Part shown: positions 17,941 to 27,249 of the stretch, piece after piece | How the letters are laid out: each line of letters starts with the position of its first letter | How positions within the stretch are numbered: the first letter of the stretch is position 1 | Origin: Noviherbaspirillum sedimenti | Lineage (GTDB): Bacteria > Pseudomonadota > Gammaproteobacteria > Burkholderiales > Burkholderiaceae_D | Length of the DNA: 64,000 bases | NCBI RefSeq assembly: GCF_003590835.1 | Contig: NZ_QYUQ01000002.1 | Location: forward strand, 2,170,001-2,234,000 | Direction of reading: 5' to 3' | Program-made: the position numbers and the translations under genes | The notes under the pieces: model-generated | Told to the model about the DNA's origin: nothing | Seen by the model: the letters and a program-made list of their open reading frames with translations, nothing else | Database searches by the model: none

Positions 17941-19395
17941 ATGCGTAGAAATCTCGTTATCTCTTTCATGCAAAAGCATGTGCAAATGCTGATTGGGATA
18001 GCATCGGTCATTACCCTATCCCGATTAATTTCGCCCGAGGAAACCGGGGTTTTTTCGGTTGGCGTTGCAATTACTGCGATCACTCATGCGCTCAGAGATT
18101 TTGGCGTGGGAAACTTTTTGGTCAAAGAGGCGGAAATGACGTCGGAAAAAGCCAATACTGCTTTTACGGTATCGCTGCTAATCGCTGTTTCATTGAGCGT
18201 CATCCTGTTAGTGATTTCCGGGCCATTGGGTTCCTACTATGCCAATCCCGAGATTACGACAATTATCTACATAACAACCTTGGGACTGCTCATTTCGCCG
18301 TTTTCGACAGTAAGCTTGGCTCTCATGCTACGTGATCAACGCTTCATTGACATGTTTAAAGTCAGCGTGGCGGGCTCAGTTGCCAATGCCGTTGTTGCCA
18401 TTTTTTTAGCCTGGATTGGAATGGGCGCCAAAGCACTGGCTTTGGGAGCATTAGTAAGTTCCATTGCGATTGTTTTGGTCGCCAACCTGCTCTGGCGCGA
18501 TTTAGGGATCTATCGTCTCTCTCTGGTATGCTGGCGCAGGATTACGCAATTTGGGTTGCATATGACCGCCTTTGGCGTAGCTGAACAGCTTGGCCAGCGG
18601 GCCAGCGACCTCATAGTCGGCAAAGTATTGGGCTTCAGTTCTGTCGGCCTTCTAAGTCGCTCAGGGACATTGACTAGCATGGTCCAGGAATCCGTCTTAT
18701 CTTCGGCTATGCCAGTGGTTTTAACGTCGATGGCCGGGGACCAGCGCAAGAGTGGTGATGTCTCCCAACTTTTGTTGCGATCGATCGAATATTTCAGCGT
18801 TATCACTTGGCCGCTGTTCGCAGTGCTATCCATTTTTGCTCATGATGCCGTACTGGTTCTATTCGGACAGAAGTGGCTTGAAGCCGCACCTTACACCAGC
18901 ATGCTTTGCTACGGAGCCTGCTTCGCGGCACTATCCTCACTTGTCGGGACAACTTGCAATGCCACCGGTCGTGTCGATTTATTGTCGCGCTACGGAATCA
19001 TCGCCCAGGGAATCAGGGTTGCCATGGTAGCAGCGGGCGCCATGACAGGTAGCTTGCAGACTGTGGTTCTTTTTTTGGTGGCCACAGAAGCCATTCAGTG
19101 TGCGCTTGCATATTTTTTTGTTCGCCGCACCACCTCCATCACAATTGGACAAGTAATTCAGAGAAGCTGGAAAAGCCTTGCCGTTACCGGGATCGTCGTG
19201 TCCGCCATGATCCCCATTGACGTGCTCGTCAACTACCATGCCATCATCCGACTGGCGATTGTCGCGGTGACAGCCACCATGACGTGGATAGCTGCAATTT
19301 TCCTGGTTCGCCATCCAATATCGACTGAATTTATTTTGATGACGACAATGCTCACGGGGCGTTTTCGAACACTGATGTTTTCTAGAAAAATTTAG
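17941..19395 (+). CDS. Lipid-linked oligosaccharide flippase (Wzx/MOP family), copy 1
   Basis: A 484-residue protein with about 12-14 hydrophobic segments. The N-terminal signature SRLISPEETGVFSVGVAI-TAITHALRDFG is that of polysaccharide biosynthesis flippases of the MOP superfamily, and the second half contains LFGQKWLEAAPY. It would move the undecaprenyl-linked repeat unit across the inner membrane for polymerisation. The ATG follows 2 bp after the glycosyltransferase stop and a GGAAG site precedes it. A clear paralogue lies in the opposite orientation at 21693-23180. Confidence 0.88.
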   Translation: MRRNLVISFMQKHVQMLIGIASVITLSRLISPEETGVFSVGVAITAITHALRDFGVGNFLVKEAEMTSEKANTAFTVSLLIAVSLSVILLVISGPLGSYYANPEITTIIYITTLGLLISPFSTVSLALMLRDQRFIDMFKVSVAGSVANAVVAIFLAWIGMGAKALALGALVSSIAIVLVANLLWRDLGIYRLSLVCWRRITQFGLHMTAFGVAEQLGQRASDLIVGKVLGFSSVGLLSRSGTLTSMVQESVLSSAMPVVLTSMAGDQRKSGDVSQLLLRSIEYFSVITWPLFAVLSIFAHDAVLVLFGQKWLEAAPYTSMLCYGACFAALSSLVGTTCNATGRVDLLSRYGIIAQGIRVAMVAAGAMTGSLQTVVLFLVATEAIQCALAYFFVRRTTSITIGQVIQRSWKSLAVTGIVVSAMIPIDVLVNYHAIIRLAIVAVTATMTWIAAIFLVRHPISTEFILMTTMLTGRFRTLMFSRKI

Positions 19396-19516
19396 TCGGT
19401 GACAATTTTGATTACATGAAAATTCTCGACGAACAAAAAACTTCAATGTCAGCCATTAGCATTCCTGCTGCATTTGTATTGTCAAGAACACGCTTAATTA
19501 AATTGAACTGAAATCC

Positions 19517-20530
19517 ATGACTAAAACTCATTCAGTCGTTGTCAGCATTCTCAATTGGAACACATCGGAAAGCACGATCAATTGTGTTAATTCCGTTTTG
19601 AAAATGCAAGCAACCGAATCGCTAAAAATTCATGTAATAGTGATCGACAATGGTTCAGCCAGTGAAAACTGGGAAGCCTTAAGGCAGGGGATCAATCATG
19701 AAGTGGTTTCCATAATTCGAAAAAAAGACAATCTTGGATTCGCGGGGGGACATAACGTTGCAATTCAGATGGCCATTGCAGAAAATGCGGATTTTATCTG
19801 GCTGGTAAACAGCGATGCAATCGTTACGCCTGAAACGCTGGGGCATTTGGTTTCCATCATGGAATCGGATCCAACATGCGGAGCCGTGTCGCCAGTAATT
19901 GTCGCACTGCATGATGAAAAAATTCTCGATTTTTGCGGCGCCCAACATGACTGGGGAAATCTCGATTCGATCAGACCAAGGACGATCGATGAGGCACTTC
20001 ATCGCGAAGCCAATCATTTAACGGACATGTGGGTCGCCGGCACCGTCGTCCTGTTCCGGATTGCCGCCCTTAAGTCCACAGGATTCCTTGATGAAGGTCT
20101 GTTTGCCTATTTTGAAGACGATGATATCGGCGCGCGGCTTTCATGCGCTTCTTGGACGAGTCGAATGGCCACGCAGGCCATTGTGAGGCACGCCCAGCCG
20201 CATATCAAGGAACGTCCCGCTTATTATTTTTACTTAACATCGCGAAATTCATTTCGATTTTGGCTTAAGCACACGCCAAAGCCTTATCGCCGCTTCATTC
20301 GACTTCGTTTATTGGATAGAGCATTATTTACTGCCAACAGGCTTTACCGCAGGGGCTCGAATGCAAAAGCCGAAGCCTGCCTGCTCGGGGCACTGGATGG
20401 ATTCCTTGGGCGTTACGGGGTACCTGACCTGAATCGTCGACCGCCAGTATTCATGCAATTGCTCAGGAAAGCTGTGTTACTGAAGCAGTTTAGGCTACTG
20501 CGAAAAATCGAACCCTCTCAAGCTCAATGA
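19517..20530 (+). CDS. Glycosyltransferase, GT2 family
   Basis: A 337-residue GT-A enzyme. It begins VVVSILNWNTSESTINCVNS, has the nucleotide-binding VIDNGSASENW near residue 44, the DxD-like NSDA loop (LVNSDAIVTPETL) near 96 and GFLDEGLFAYFEDDDIGARL near 197, the ED(D) catalytic region of rhamnosyl-type GT2 transferases. The terminal third is basic, probably membrane-associated. It is separated from the flippase by 121 bp with no gene, so it may have its own weak promoter or belong to the same transcript. The stop codon sits inside a small 6-bp-stem hairpin (20528-20544) without a T-run. Confidence 0.85.
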   Translation: MTKTHSVVVSILNWNTSESTINCVNSVLKMQATESLKIHVIVIDNGSASENWEALRQGINHEVVSIIRKKDNLGFAGGHNVAIQMAIAENADFIWLVNSDAIVTPETLGHLVSIMESDPTCGAVSPVIVALHDEKILDFCGAQHDWGNLDSIRPRTIDEALHREANHLTDMWVAGTVVLFRIAALKSTGFLDEGLFAYFEDDDIGARLSCASWTSRMATQAIVRHAQPHIKERPAYYFYLTSRNSFRFWLKHTPKPYRRFIRLRLLDRALFTANRLYRRGSNAKAEACLLGALDGFLGRYGVPDLNRRPPVFMQLLRKAVLLKQFRLLRKIEPSQAQ

Positions 20531-20722
20531 ACGGGATGCGTTCATGTTGCTAAACACCTAGCTCAAGATTGCTGTGAAGCTGCTCGACTAAAAAATTTCG
20601 GTACAAGTACTAGAGTGGCCTGTTCCAAATGCTTTTTCACACCGTACGCTTTATCCAATGGTAATCCCCCCATTTTTAAGCGAGACGGATTCAACCGGGA
20701 GGATTACCGATGCAATACGCAA

Positions 20723-21700
20723 TTATTTTTGCGTGACTCGCCAGGCCGTTTCTTTTAGCAAGGAAGGAAGCGCCATAATCATTCTCTTGAGCAATACCCT
20801 CAAATCCCTTGGAATCTCCCGCAATAGTGAAAATATTTCACTGGCAGTTGTGAATTCCCCTTGTGCATATGCATCGTTAAACGCGCCTATACGTCGTTTT
20901 TCTATGCTTTGCAAAATGATATCTTGATAGACCGATGCGCGCGGATGATTTTTCAACGCATATTCAAATATCAATGCTTCGCCCACAGATTGCCTCATTG
21001 AGTTTCTGGAATCATTCCCCGCATGTTTTCTCACGCGGCCAAGCGGTTGCAACAACACACCAAGCCTTCCTAAGCTTACAGCCCGTAATAGAAATTCCAA
21101 ATCCTCTGAACCAACACTTTTAAACTTGCTGTCATATCCCCCAATTTCCTGATAAAAGGCTTTCTTCATCGTGCTGCCGGTAGGGAATAATGGCTGATAC
21201 GTCATCAGGCGCACATATAAATCCGGGATTTCAGTAATCAAATTTCCATTTGATTCTGCACCATCGAAAAACCAATCCGGTGCCAAACTGAATTTATCTG
21301 GATAATTCGAATGCTCATCAAACGGAATAAAATTGCAATAGAGTATGTCGCAGTCCGGCGAAGTTTCTAAGCAGGATTGCAGTATTTCGACAAATCTTGG
21401 ATCCAGCAGGTCGTCCGAATCACACAATGTAATGTATTTGCTGTTTGCTGCCGCAACCCCTTCGTTACGGGCGGCTTGCACCCCTTGGTTGGGTGTTTGA
21501 ATGATTTGGATTCGATCAATGTATTTTTGCAAGACGTCGAGTGTATGATCAGTCGATCCGTCGTTAACAACAATTATTTCGGCAAATGGCCTAGTTTGCT
21601 TGAGTGCGCTCTCAATGGTTTCGCAGATCAGGTCGGCTCTATTATAGGCAGGAATAATGAGGCTCAACGTCGCTGCTTGGCTCTGTAATGCGTCAGGCAT
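20723..21700 (-). CDS. Glycosyltransferase, GT2 family (opposite strand)
   Basis: A 325-residue GT-A transferase with the canonical opening LSLIIPAYNRADLICETIES, VVNDGSTDHTLDVL near residue 45 and the metal-binding CDSDDLLDPRF near 92. SVGSEDLEFLLRAV near 195 holds the probable general base. It overlaps the flippase gene upstream by 8 bp, so the two are one minus-strand unit converging on the plus-strand GT2 at 19517. The 190 bp between the two convergent genes hold no clear intrinsic terminator. Confidence 0.88.
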   Translation of the reverse strand: MPDALQSQAATLSLIIPAYNRADLICETIESALKQTRPFAEIIVVNDGSTDHTLDVLQKYIDRIQIIQTPNQGVQAARNEGVAAANSKYITLCDSDDLLDPRFVEILQSCLETSPDCDILYCNFIPFDEHSNYPDKFSLAPDWFFDGAESNGNLITEIPDLYVRLMTYQPLFPTGSTMKKAFYQEIGGYDSKFKSVGSEDLEFLLRAVSLGRLGVLLQPLGRVRKHAGNDSRNSMRQSVGEALIFEYALKNHPRASVYQDIILQSIEKRRIGAFNDAYAQGEFTTASEIFSLLREIPRDLRVLLKRMIMALPSLLKETAWRVTQK

Positions 21701-23180
21701 TTGCTTTTCCAGTTTTAATAAATTGGCTGATTCGAAGTGCCAGTCTTTGAGGGAAAATACGTTTCAATAGCGACGGGATCTCGTCTACAAGAGGATGCTT
21801 AAAATATAGAATACCGATCAGCCAAGTGCTCCCCATACTTATGCCAATCAATGGCAATACCAGAATTTCTGGCCACTCAGAGGGCAATAGAATTTTCAAC
21901 ATGAAAGCTATCATGAAACAAAAAACGCTGACTTTAACGCTTGGAATATGCGCGGCAGCTGACATGCGAATGCTGTAGCCCAAATATCTGGCCATGAGCA
22001 GCGCCGCAACGGGGGTCGTGAGCAAATCGGCGATGCACAGCGCCAATGCCAAAGTTAATATATCTTTGGCGCCCATCATGTAAATGAGAATGAGCCTGGC
22101 AATTATTCCAATACTGGTGGAGATTGCAAAAAGATACGGCTTTCCTATGGCAGTCAATGCGGGCTGGCACAAAATGTACCCAATACGCGCGGCACTGGCA
22201 CTACAGATAAATACCACTAGCGGAGCGGCTTCAATCCAGCTTTTCCCGTAAAGCAGCCCAATAATCTCCTCAGCAAACACCGCAATCAGTATGTACGCTG
22301 GCCAGGCGAGTCCGGTTAGATAACTGGTTGACTTGGCCAGCATTGCGCCAAGCGGAGCCAGCGCATGATAATTTCTTGCAATATAGGGCAGTGCATTGTA
22401 TGTGACAGTGGGGCCGGCGATCTGCAAAAAAATGCCGACTAAACCATTGGCGCGACTATATAAGCCTGCACTATGCGGGCCATTTAGCTTGCCCAGCACT
22501 AGATCGGGGATGGAAATATAGATGTCTTCGAACAAGCTGCCAATGATAGAGCCACCACCAAATTTTATGGGATTGCGCCATCCTCGAAAAGATGGCATTA
22601 GGCTGATTCCATTGGGACGTAATGGGATATAGGTCAGAATTGAGACAGCGATGTTCGCCACATTTGCCCAAGCCAAGGCCATATAGCTGAATCCCAAGGA
22701 TGCCAATGCAATGCATGTAATTGCATAGGCAATCGTGCTTAGGAGATTGACGATGGCCTGCTTCCCGGCCTGATGCTCCCTCGACAGTAACGCATAAAAC
22801 AGGGAAGCAAAGGGTAACAATGTGAAACTGATACTCATTACGCGCATTACTGCGCCAATCCCTGGTTGTCCGAAATACGCGGCAACATAATCGCTTGCAA
22901 AATATATGAAAGCCGCGATGATCCATGAAGTCGTGATGAGCAAGCCAATGGCGGACCGAATTTTTTGGTGCGTCAGATCCTTTTCTTGCTGCAAATAGCT
23001 GGTCACCCCGAAATCCCGGAAGGTGTGGGAAATGCCAATAAATACCGCGGTGATGGAAAAAATTCCGACTTCTGCAGGCGTAAGCAATCGTGAAAGTACA
23101 AGAGTTACGCCAAACTGCATCGCCATTGCAGAATTGGACGAAAAAAACGTAATGAATAAGGAACGCCGCAATCGAATCAT
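21693..23180 (-). CDS. Lipid-linked oligosaccharide flippase (Wzx/MOP family), copy 2
   Basis: A 495-residue polytopic protein, recognisably homologous along its length to the flippase at 17941. Matching landmarks are SRLLTPAEVGIFSITAVF against SRLISPEETGVFSVGVAI, HTFRDFGV against HALRDFGV and LLYGKSWIEAAP against LFGQKWLEAAP. It should translocate a lipid-linked glycan unit. Together with the following GT2 it forms a second flippase + GT2 module in inverted orientation. Having two flippases in one locus suggests two different repeat units, or one recent addition. Confidence 0.88.
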   Translation of the reverse strand: MIRLRRSLFITFFSSNSAMAMQFGVTLVLSRLLTPAEVGIFSITAVFIGISHTFRDFGVTSYLQQEKDLTHQKIRSAIGLLITTSWIIAAFIYFASDYVAAYFGQPGIGAVMRVMSISFTLLPFASLFYALLSREHQAGKQAIVNLLSTIAYAITCIALASLGFSYMALAWANVANIAVSILTYIPLRPNGISLMPSFRGWRNPIKFGGGSIIGSLFEDIYISIPDLVLGKLNGPHSAGLYSRANGLVGIFLQIAGPTVTYNALPYIARNYHALAPLGAMLAKSTSYLTGLAWPAYILIAVFAEEIIGLLYGKSWIEAAPLVVFICSASAARIGYILCQPALTAIGKPYLFAISTSIGIIARLILIYMMGAKDILTLALALCIADLLTTPVAALLMARYLGYSIRMSAAAHIPSVKVSVFCFMIAFMLKILLPSEWPEILVLPLIGISMGSTWLIGILYFKHPLVDEIPSLLKRIFPQRLALRISQFIKTGKANA

Positions 23181-23557
23181 TGCTTGGTATTGAGTTGACT
23201 ACTTTGTTTCAAAGCAAAATTGTCGCACTAGTTTTATGGGACCAATTGACACGATAAAAAAAGACGTTGTCGTCTTGCACAACTTTAATTCTTCGACTTG
23301 CTTATATTTTCGAGAAGAATAGCTCGACGATGTACAGGCCCAAAAGGTTTCATGAATTAAAAAATCCCCGTCGTGCCGAGACGGGAATTAATTTGATAGC
23401 TATATTCCGCGCACCCACAGTCAAAGATTCGTCAGGCAATTCCCATTCATCGTACGAACCCTCCTGGAGAATCCTGAACAACTTGCGACTTATTACAGCA
23501 ACAATGAATTACACCTGACCAAATCTTTCCATTTGAAAGAAAATATTTTTGTGCACC
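23181..23557. other. Gene-free stretch with a minus-strand terminator
   Basis: No convincing gene lies in these 377 bp. A short plus-strand open frame at 23267-23518 lacks a ribosome-binding site and family-like sequence. The stretch contains the terminator of the lipoprotein gene to its right and must also contain the promoter of the minus-strand flippase + GT2 unit to its left. I could not pick that promoter with confidence. Confidence 0.5.
23358..23386 (-). terminator. Intrinsic terminator of the large lipoprotein gene
   Basis: On the minus strand the bases read CCCGTC, a 7-base loop, GACGGG, then GATTTTTTAA, a 6-bp GC-rich stem followed by a T-run. It lies about 170 bp downstream of the stop of the lipoprotein gene and upstream of the flippase, separating the two minus-strand units. 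Confidence 0.75.
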
Positions 23558-25723
23558 CTATCTTGGAACAATGGCGAATTGCGGGTCTGTTGAGTAATCC
23601 GGTTTCATTTGTCGCTGATTAAAAATACTCCAGGCAGTTGCTGCATTCGCGATACCAGAATCCTTGGCATATGCAAGAGCCGGTTGCATATTGGCGGGGA
23701 AGCCCATTGAAGACTGTGGATATCCAACCATCGCTCCGGCAATCATGGGTGTGCCCGGGTCCTCCAACTGAATTTGTTGCGCCATCGCGGCACTACCACA
23801 TGCTGTCGCCCGCAAGGCAGCAGAGAGCGTCGCCTGATAGACTTGTGCGTAGGTAGTGAAAAACGGACTCGTGTTGGTAGGCCGCATATTGAATGTATAG
23901 ACAGATCCCATCACCCAGCAGAATCCTGCGTCAGCCATGCGCCCAACAGGGAATTTGGCTTTCCATGCCAACAGTGCAGGTGCTCCGGAAAAATTACGTT
24001 CCGCTGCATGTCCGATAACGGAAGTAAAAAAATCATCCTGCCATGGCGCGATTCCTGTTTCGTTATTGTATGAAAATGCATAGCCATTGGTCAAAGCACC
24101 AAATACATTTGCACTTGCATTCGTCGTATAGGTTGTATTGAACCATGCGAGATTGGCAGCCAATATGGCATTGAATTGTGCTTTCATTGGGTCGCTATCC
24201 GGAAGGACATAGGCAGCGTCTACAACATTCCGTAAGGTCCAAGCCTGCCCTCGAACCTGGTCCGATGCTACCAGGCCTTGCTCTAATTGCCGATACACCG
24301 GATGACCGCCCCCTACACTCCACATGGTATAGAACAGCAGTTCTTCGAGGTAATAGTGCTCCCCCGTTAGTAAGTAAGGCAAATAATTAAATGCCGGTTG
24401 ATGCGCTGTATCCGCCACATTGGGGTTATTGCAAACCGTTGTACAACCTGGCAATGCCTCGTTACGATTTGCTGTCGGGTTAAATGAATCGGAGGATGGC
24501 CCATTCAACGTCATGTAAGGGTAGTCAGCCAGGCTGATCGGACGGCCTGTTACTTTATCGCGATAGTGTGTGGGCCAACTTCCGGACAAGTCACCCATAC
24601 CTAAAGTGACATCCTTGGCACGTTTGTCCATGCTCAAGACTGTCATTGCTCCCCAACCAGGGATGAGACCGATTTCAGGCCGGCCACCGGTCGTTGGCAT
24701 ATAGGGCGTGGCAATACCGTTGCCCATTGGCTCGATCGATGCCGCATCAAAATTCATTTTAAGATTGGCCAAGCCGGTTTCCGATATCGTGATGCTCTGG
24801 TCGTAATTCGGCACGGCTTTGGATGCAATCAAATAAGCTGTATTGTGCTTAATGTGCGCCAGCGGAGCCGTCCCCCACCAGAACGATTTGCGCCAGCGCG
24901 CATGATGATAATGCGTCAGCGCGTTATTGGAGTATACAGTCTGGCCGCCGACCTCGACCTGCACGTCATAGGTGAAATCCTGCGGGTTAGGCTCATACGC
25001 CCAGCCATTTTCAACAATCACATCGACTTTGGCTTTATTGATTCCAGCATAGGCCCGGATCGCAAAACGTGCCACCAGATGGGGATGCACTACACCGCCG
25101 GCGGTTTTCAATGGCGCCGACACCAGCCATTCATTGACAGATGGTCCAACAAGCCACTTGGTGGGATTAGGTAACTGCAGCAGGTCTTTTGCCGAGACAC
25201 TGTAGGCAACGCCGCCGATCGTGAGATTGACTCTGGCATCAAATCCGCCATTGAGCAAATCCGCCAAGGCTGTTGCCGAAGGTGTCGCCGTATAGGCGGC
25301 AGTCTTGACCAACTTGATTGTCTGCGACTGTCCGGCAGCCAGTTGCGGCAGTACCGTCGAAATCACGGCATGGCGTAAAGAGCCATCGGCATGACTCGCC
25401 TTGGCATCGATTTGCAAGCCCAGCGGGGTACCGTCGGCCAGCGTGCCGGTGATGGACTCGCTGGACCCAACTTCCCCCTGAACGAACACTTGGCCAAACG
25501 TCAATGGCACATTACCTTGCGCACCCGCACTTGTGCTTTCAACCTGCAGGGTAGTTACAGTGCCACCAATCGGCAGGCTGGTAGTGGTTGTACTCGTTGT
25601 TGTCGTGGTGGTGGCAGCCGTTGTCGTGGAAGCCACACTGCTACCGCCACCGCCGCAACCGCCCAGCAATGCGCCCATCAGCAAGATAACTCTTGGCAGC
25701 ATCGCCTTGGATAGTTTTTTCAT
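23558..25723 (-). CDS. Large secreted lipoprotein with Thr-rich linker, function unknown
   Basis: A protein of about 721 residues. I start it at the ATG at 25723 (KKLSKAMLPRVILLMG), which has a G-rich ribosome-binding site 8-9 bases upstream; an ATG two codons earlier is possible. The signal peptide ends in a lipobox LLGGC followed by GGGG, then a Thr-only-like linker of about 20 residues. The body begins with LTFGQVFVQGEV and HADGSLRHAVIS, resembling the RIFT-barrel N-terminal domains of YetA/PcRGLX-type polysaccharide-active proteins. This likeness is a motif impression only. Later segments are rich in Trp and Tyr (HYHHARWRKSFWWG, EHYYLEELLFYTMW), suggesting an alpha/alpha-barrel or carbohydrate-binding surface. 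Given its place at the edge of the glycan locus, an outer-membrane polysaccharide-processing role is plausible. Confidence 0.75.
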   Translation of the reverse strand: MKKLSKAMLPRVILLMGALLGGCGGGGSSVASTTTAATTTTTTSTTTTSLPIGGTVTTLQVESTSAGAQGNVPLTFGQVFVQGEVGSSESITGTLADGTPLGLQIDAKASHADGSLRHAVISTVLPQLAAGQSQTIKLVKTAAYTATPSATALADLLNGGFDARVNLTIGGVAYSVSAKDLLQLPNPTKWLVGPSVNEWLVSAPLKTAGGVVHPHLVARFAIRAYAGINKAKVDVIVENGWAYEPNPQDFTYDVQVEVGGQTVYSNNALTHYHHARWRKSFWWGTAPLAHIKHNTAYLIASKAVPNYDQSITISETGLANLKMNFDAASIEPMGNGIATPYMPTTGGRPEIGLIPGWGAMTVLSMDKRAKDVTLGMGDLSGSWPTHYRDKVTGRPISLADYPYMTLNGPSSDSFNPTANRNEALPGCTTVCNNPNVADTAHQPAFNYLPYLLTGEHYYLEELLFYTMWSVGGGHPVYRQLEQGLVASDQVRGQAWTLRNVVDAAYVLPDSDPMKAQFNAILAANLAWFNTTYTTNASANVFGALTNGYAFSYNNETGIAPWQDDFFTSVIGHAAERNFSGAPALLAWKAKFPVGRMADAGFCWVMGSVYTFNMRPTNTSPFFTTYAQVYQATLSAALRATACGSAAMAQQIQLEDPGTPMIAGAMVGYPQSSMGFPANMQPALAYAKDSGIANAATAWSIFNQRQMKPDYSTDPQFAIVPR

Positions 25724-26014
25724 TCCCATTTCCCCCCGACCGCAGCCGATTACATGAAACAATTTTTCATATTTTTCTTGAATGAAATATATCATAGGTG
25801 AAATATTGTTAATAAAAAATATTTCGCTAACAGATTGATTTTATTGCCTTAATTCAACATTTTCGCCAATTCACTCGCTTGCGGCACGCACCATTTTTGG
25901 GCGGTTATCGCCCCCTTCACACCTGATACATTTTGTTGCAACCTTTACCAATTGCGTCTGGCCCCGTCGCGGCCGCTGGTATTTAATGATTCCGTTATCC
26001 CAACGAGTCTGATC
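25724..26014. promoter_or_regulatory. Divergent intergenic region
   Basis: These 290 bp separate the minus-strand lipoprotein gene from the plus-strand glycine-zipper lipoprotein. The left two thirds are very AT-rich (for example around 25770-25850) and probably hold the lipoprotein promoter. The right third returns to high GC. No specific operator was recognised. Confidence 0.4.
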
Positions 26015-26515
26015 ATGAAAACTTTCCTCACTCCGGCCCTCGCCGCCATCGCCGCGACAGCCTTGCTCGGCGCCTGCGCCAGCCCCGGTCAATCCGGCCC
26101 CTACGGATCGCAACCCTATCCTGCCATCTATCCCGCCACCACCAGCACCTATCCGTCGAACAGCACGCCCTACCAGGTTTCCTTCGGCGTGGTGGACTCG
26201 ATACAACTGACGCAGGCGGCCAGCGGCCAGGCCAGTGGTGCCGGCGCGATTATTGGCGGAGTGGTCGGCGGTGTGCTCGGCAACCAGGTGGGTGGTGGCA
26301 GCGGCAAAACCGCGGCGACGGTCGCTGGCGCTGTGGGCGGCGCAATCGCCGGCAATGAAATTGAAAAACGCAGAGGCGGCGCGCAGAGCAACCGCTACCA
26401 GATTGGCGTGCGGCTGGACAATGGTGCGTATCAAACCATCGTGCAGGACAATCTCTACGATCTACAGGTCGGCACCCGCGTTCGTGTTGAAAACAATACG
26501 GTATATCGCTACTGA
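26015..26515 (+). CDS. Glycine-zipper 2TM outer-membrane lipoprotein (SlyB/Pcp-like)
   Basis: A 166-residue lipoprotein. The start at 26015 gives KTFLTPALAAIAATALLGAC, a signal peptide ending in lipobox LGAC with Cys21. After a Pro/Tyr/Ser-rich spacer come VSFGVVDSIQL and the double glycine zipper AGAIIGGVVGGVLGNQVGGG / AGAVGGAIAGNEIEKR, then a small beta domain (VRLDNGAYQTIVQ). This layout is that of the SlyB/Pcp family, which stabilises outer-membrane proteins under stress. It appears monocistronic; the next gene is convergent. Confidence 0.9.
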   Translation: MKTFLTPALAAIAATALLGACASPGQSGPYGSQPYPAIYPATTSTYPSNSTPYQVSFGVVDSIQLTQAASGQASGAGAIIGGVVGGVLGNQVGGGSGKTAATVAGAVGGAIAGNEIEKRRGGAQSNRYQIGVRLDNGAYQTIVQDNLYDLQVGTRVRVENNTVYRY

Positions 26516-26593
26516 CCCATGCAGGCAAGGCGGATCACCCTGCTCGCATGGGCATCAGCCTTGCCGCAACTGGCATGGCCGCAGGATCAAGCC

Positions 26594-26932
26594 TCAGGAG
26601 GCCATGCCCGCTTCGGCGGCATGCATGGCACCGCTTTGCTGAGGCTGGCCGGCCGACTTGGGCTTGCCCATGATGTCACCGAAACGATACTTTGCCCGGC
26701 GGTCGCCCAATACCTCACGCAACTCACGAATGCTGCGGCCAGTCGTTTCATGCATGCGGATGAGGATCGACGCACTGACCGGCAACCTGCCATGACGGAT
26801 CTTACTGATCAACGGCGGTCCGATTTGCAAGGTGCGACATAGCGCCGCATCGTTCTTGAGATGCAACTCCTTGATCAAGGTATCCAGCAAACGATTTGGC
26901 TGGTAACCGTCTTGTATTTCCATGTCGCTCAT
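26594..26932 (-). CDS. Small helix-turn-helix-like protein, copy 1
   Basis: A 112-residue protein with no recognised name. The start at 26932 has a GGAGA site 4-5 bases upstream; the frame is open further upstream but without a good site. The core NDAALCRTLQIGPPLISKIR followed by HGRLPVSASILIRMHETTG looks like a Cro/C1-type HTH: an Ala-Leu-x-x-x-Leu first helix, a turn, then the recognition helix PPLISKIRHGR. A conserved tail GDRRAKYRFGD and a Gly/Gln/Ala-rich end follow. A clear paralogue is at 35188-35520. Probably a DNA-binding regulator; its target is unknown. Confidence 0.72.
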   Translation of the reverse strand: MSDMEIQDGYQPNRLLDTLIKELHLKNDAALCRTLQIGPPLISKIRHGRLPVSASILIRMHETTGRSIRELREVLGDRRAKYRFGDIMGKPKSAGQPQQSGAMHAAEAGMAS

Positions 26933-27249
26933 GTCGTCTCCTATCAGGTTATGAAAAAAAATTGCCTTAAAAGATGACCAGCGGGGTGCTGCTGAATTCC
27001 CGGCTTGACCGGCTCCCTTTTGCGCCTGCACAAAAAATCCAGTGCCGTCCTGCTTCGAGGTTTTTCCTTGCTTAATTGCGAGTCATATCGCCCTGCTGGC
27101 GCGAATGACAGTCAAACGACGAGGGATGGCTACAGTCGCATGCCGCGATGCGGGAGAAGCATTTGATGGGCCAAGGGCGAAAGCCAGATGGCGGCAAGAA
27201 TTGCGATGTCAAGTTGCCGCCCTCAAGATAGACGAAATGCGGACTTCAT
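26933..27249. other. Gene-free stretch
   Basis: No supported gene was found in these 317 bp. The only open frame of size (plus strand, 27042-27314) shows no family-like sequence and runs antisense into the small gene at 27250. The part next to 26932 should carry the promoter of the HTH-like gene. Confidence 0.4.

Noticed and set aside
23267..23518. Plus-strand open frame of 83 residues
   Set aside because: It overlaps the minus-strand terminator, has no ribosome-binding site and shows no protein-like pattern.
26519..26842. Plus-strand frame opposite the first HTH-like gene
   Set aside because: It is antisense to a gene that has a paralogue in the same window; the HTH-like frame is the conserved one.
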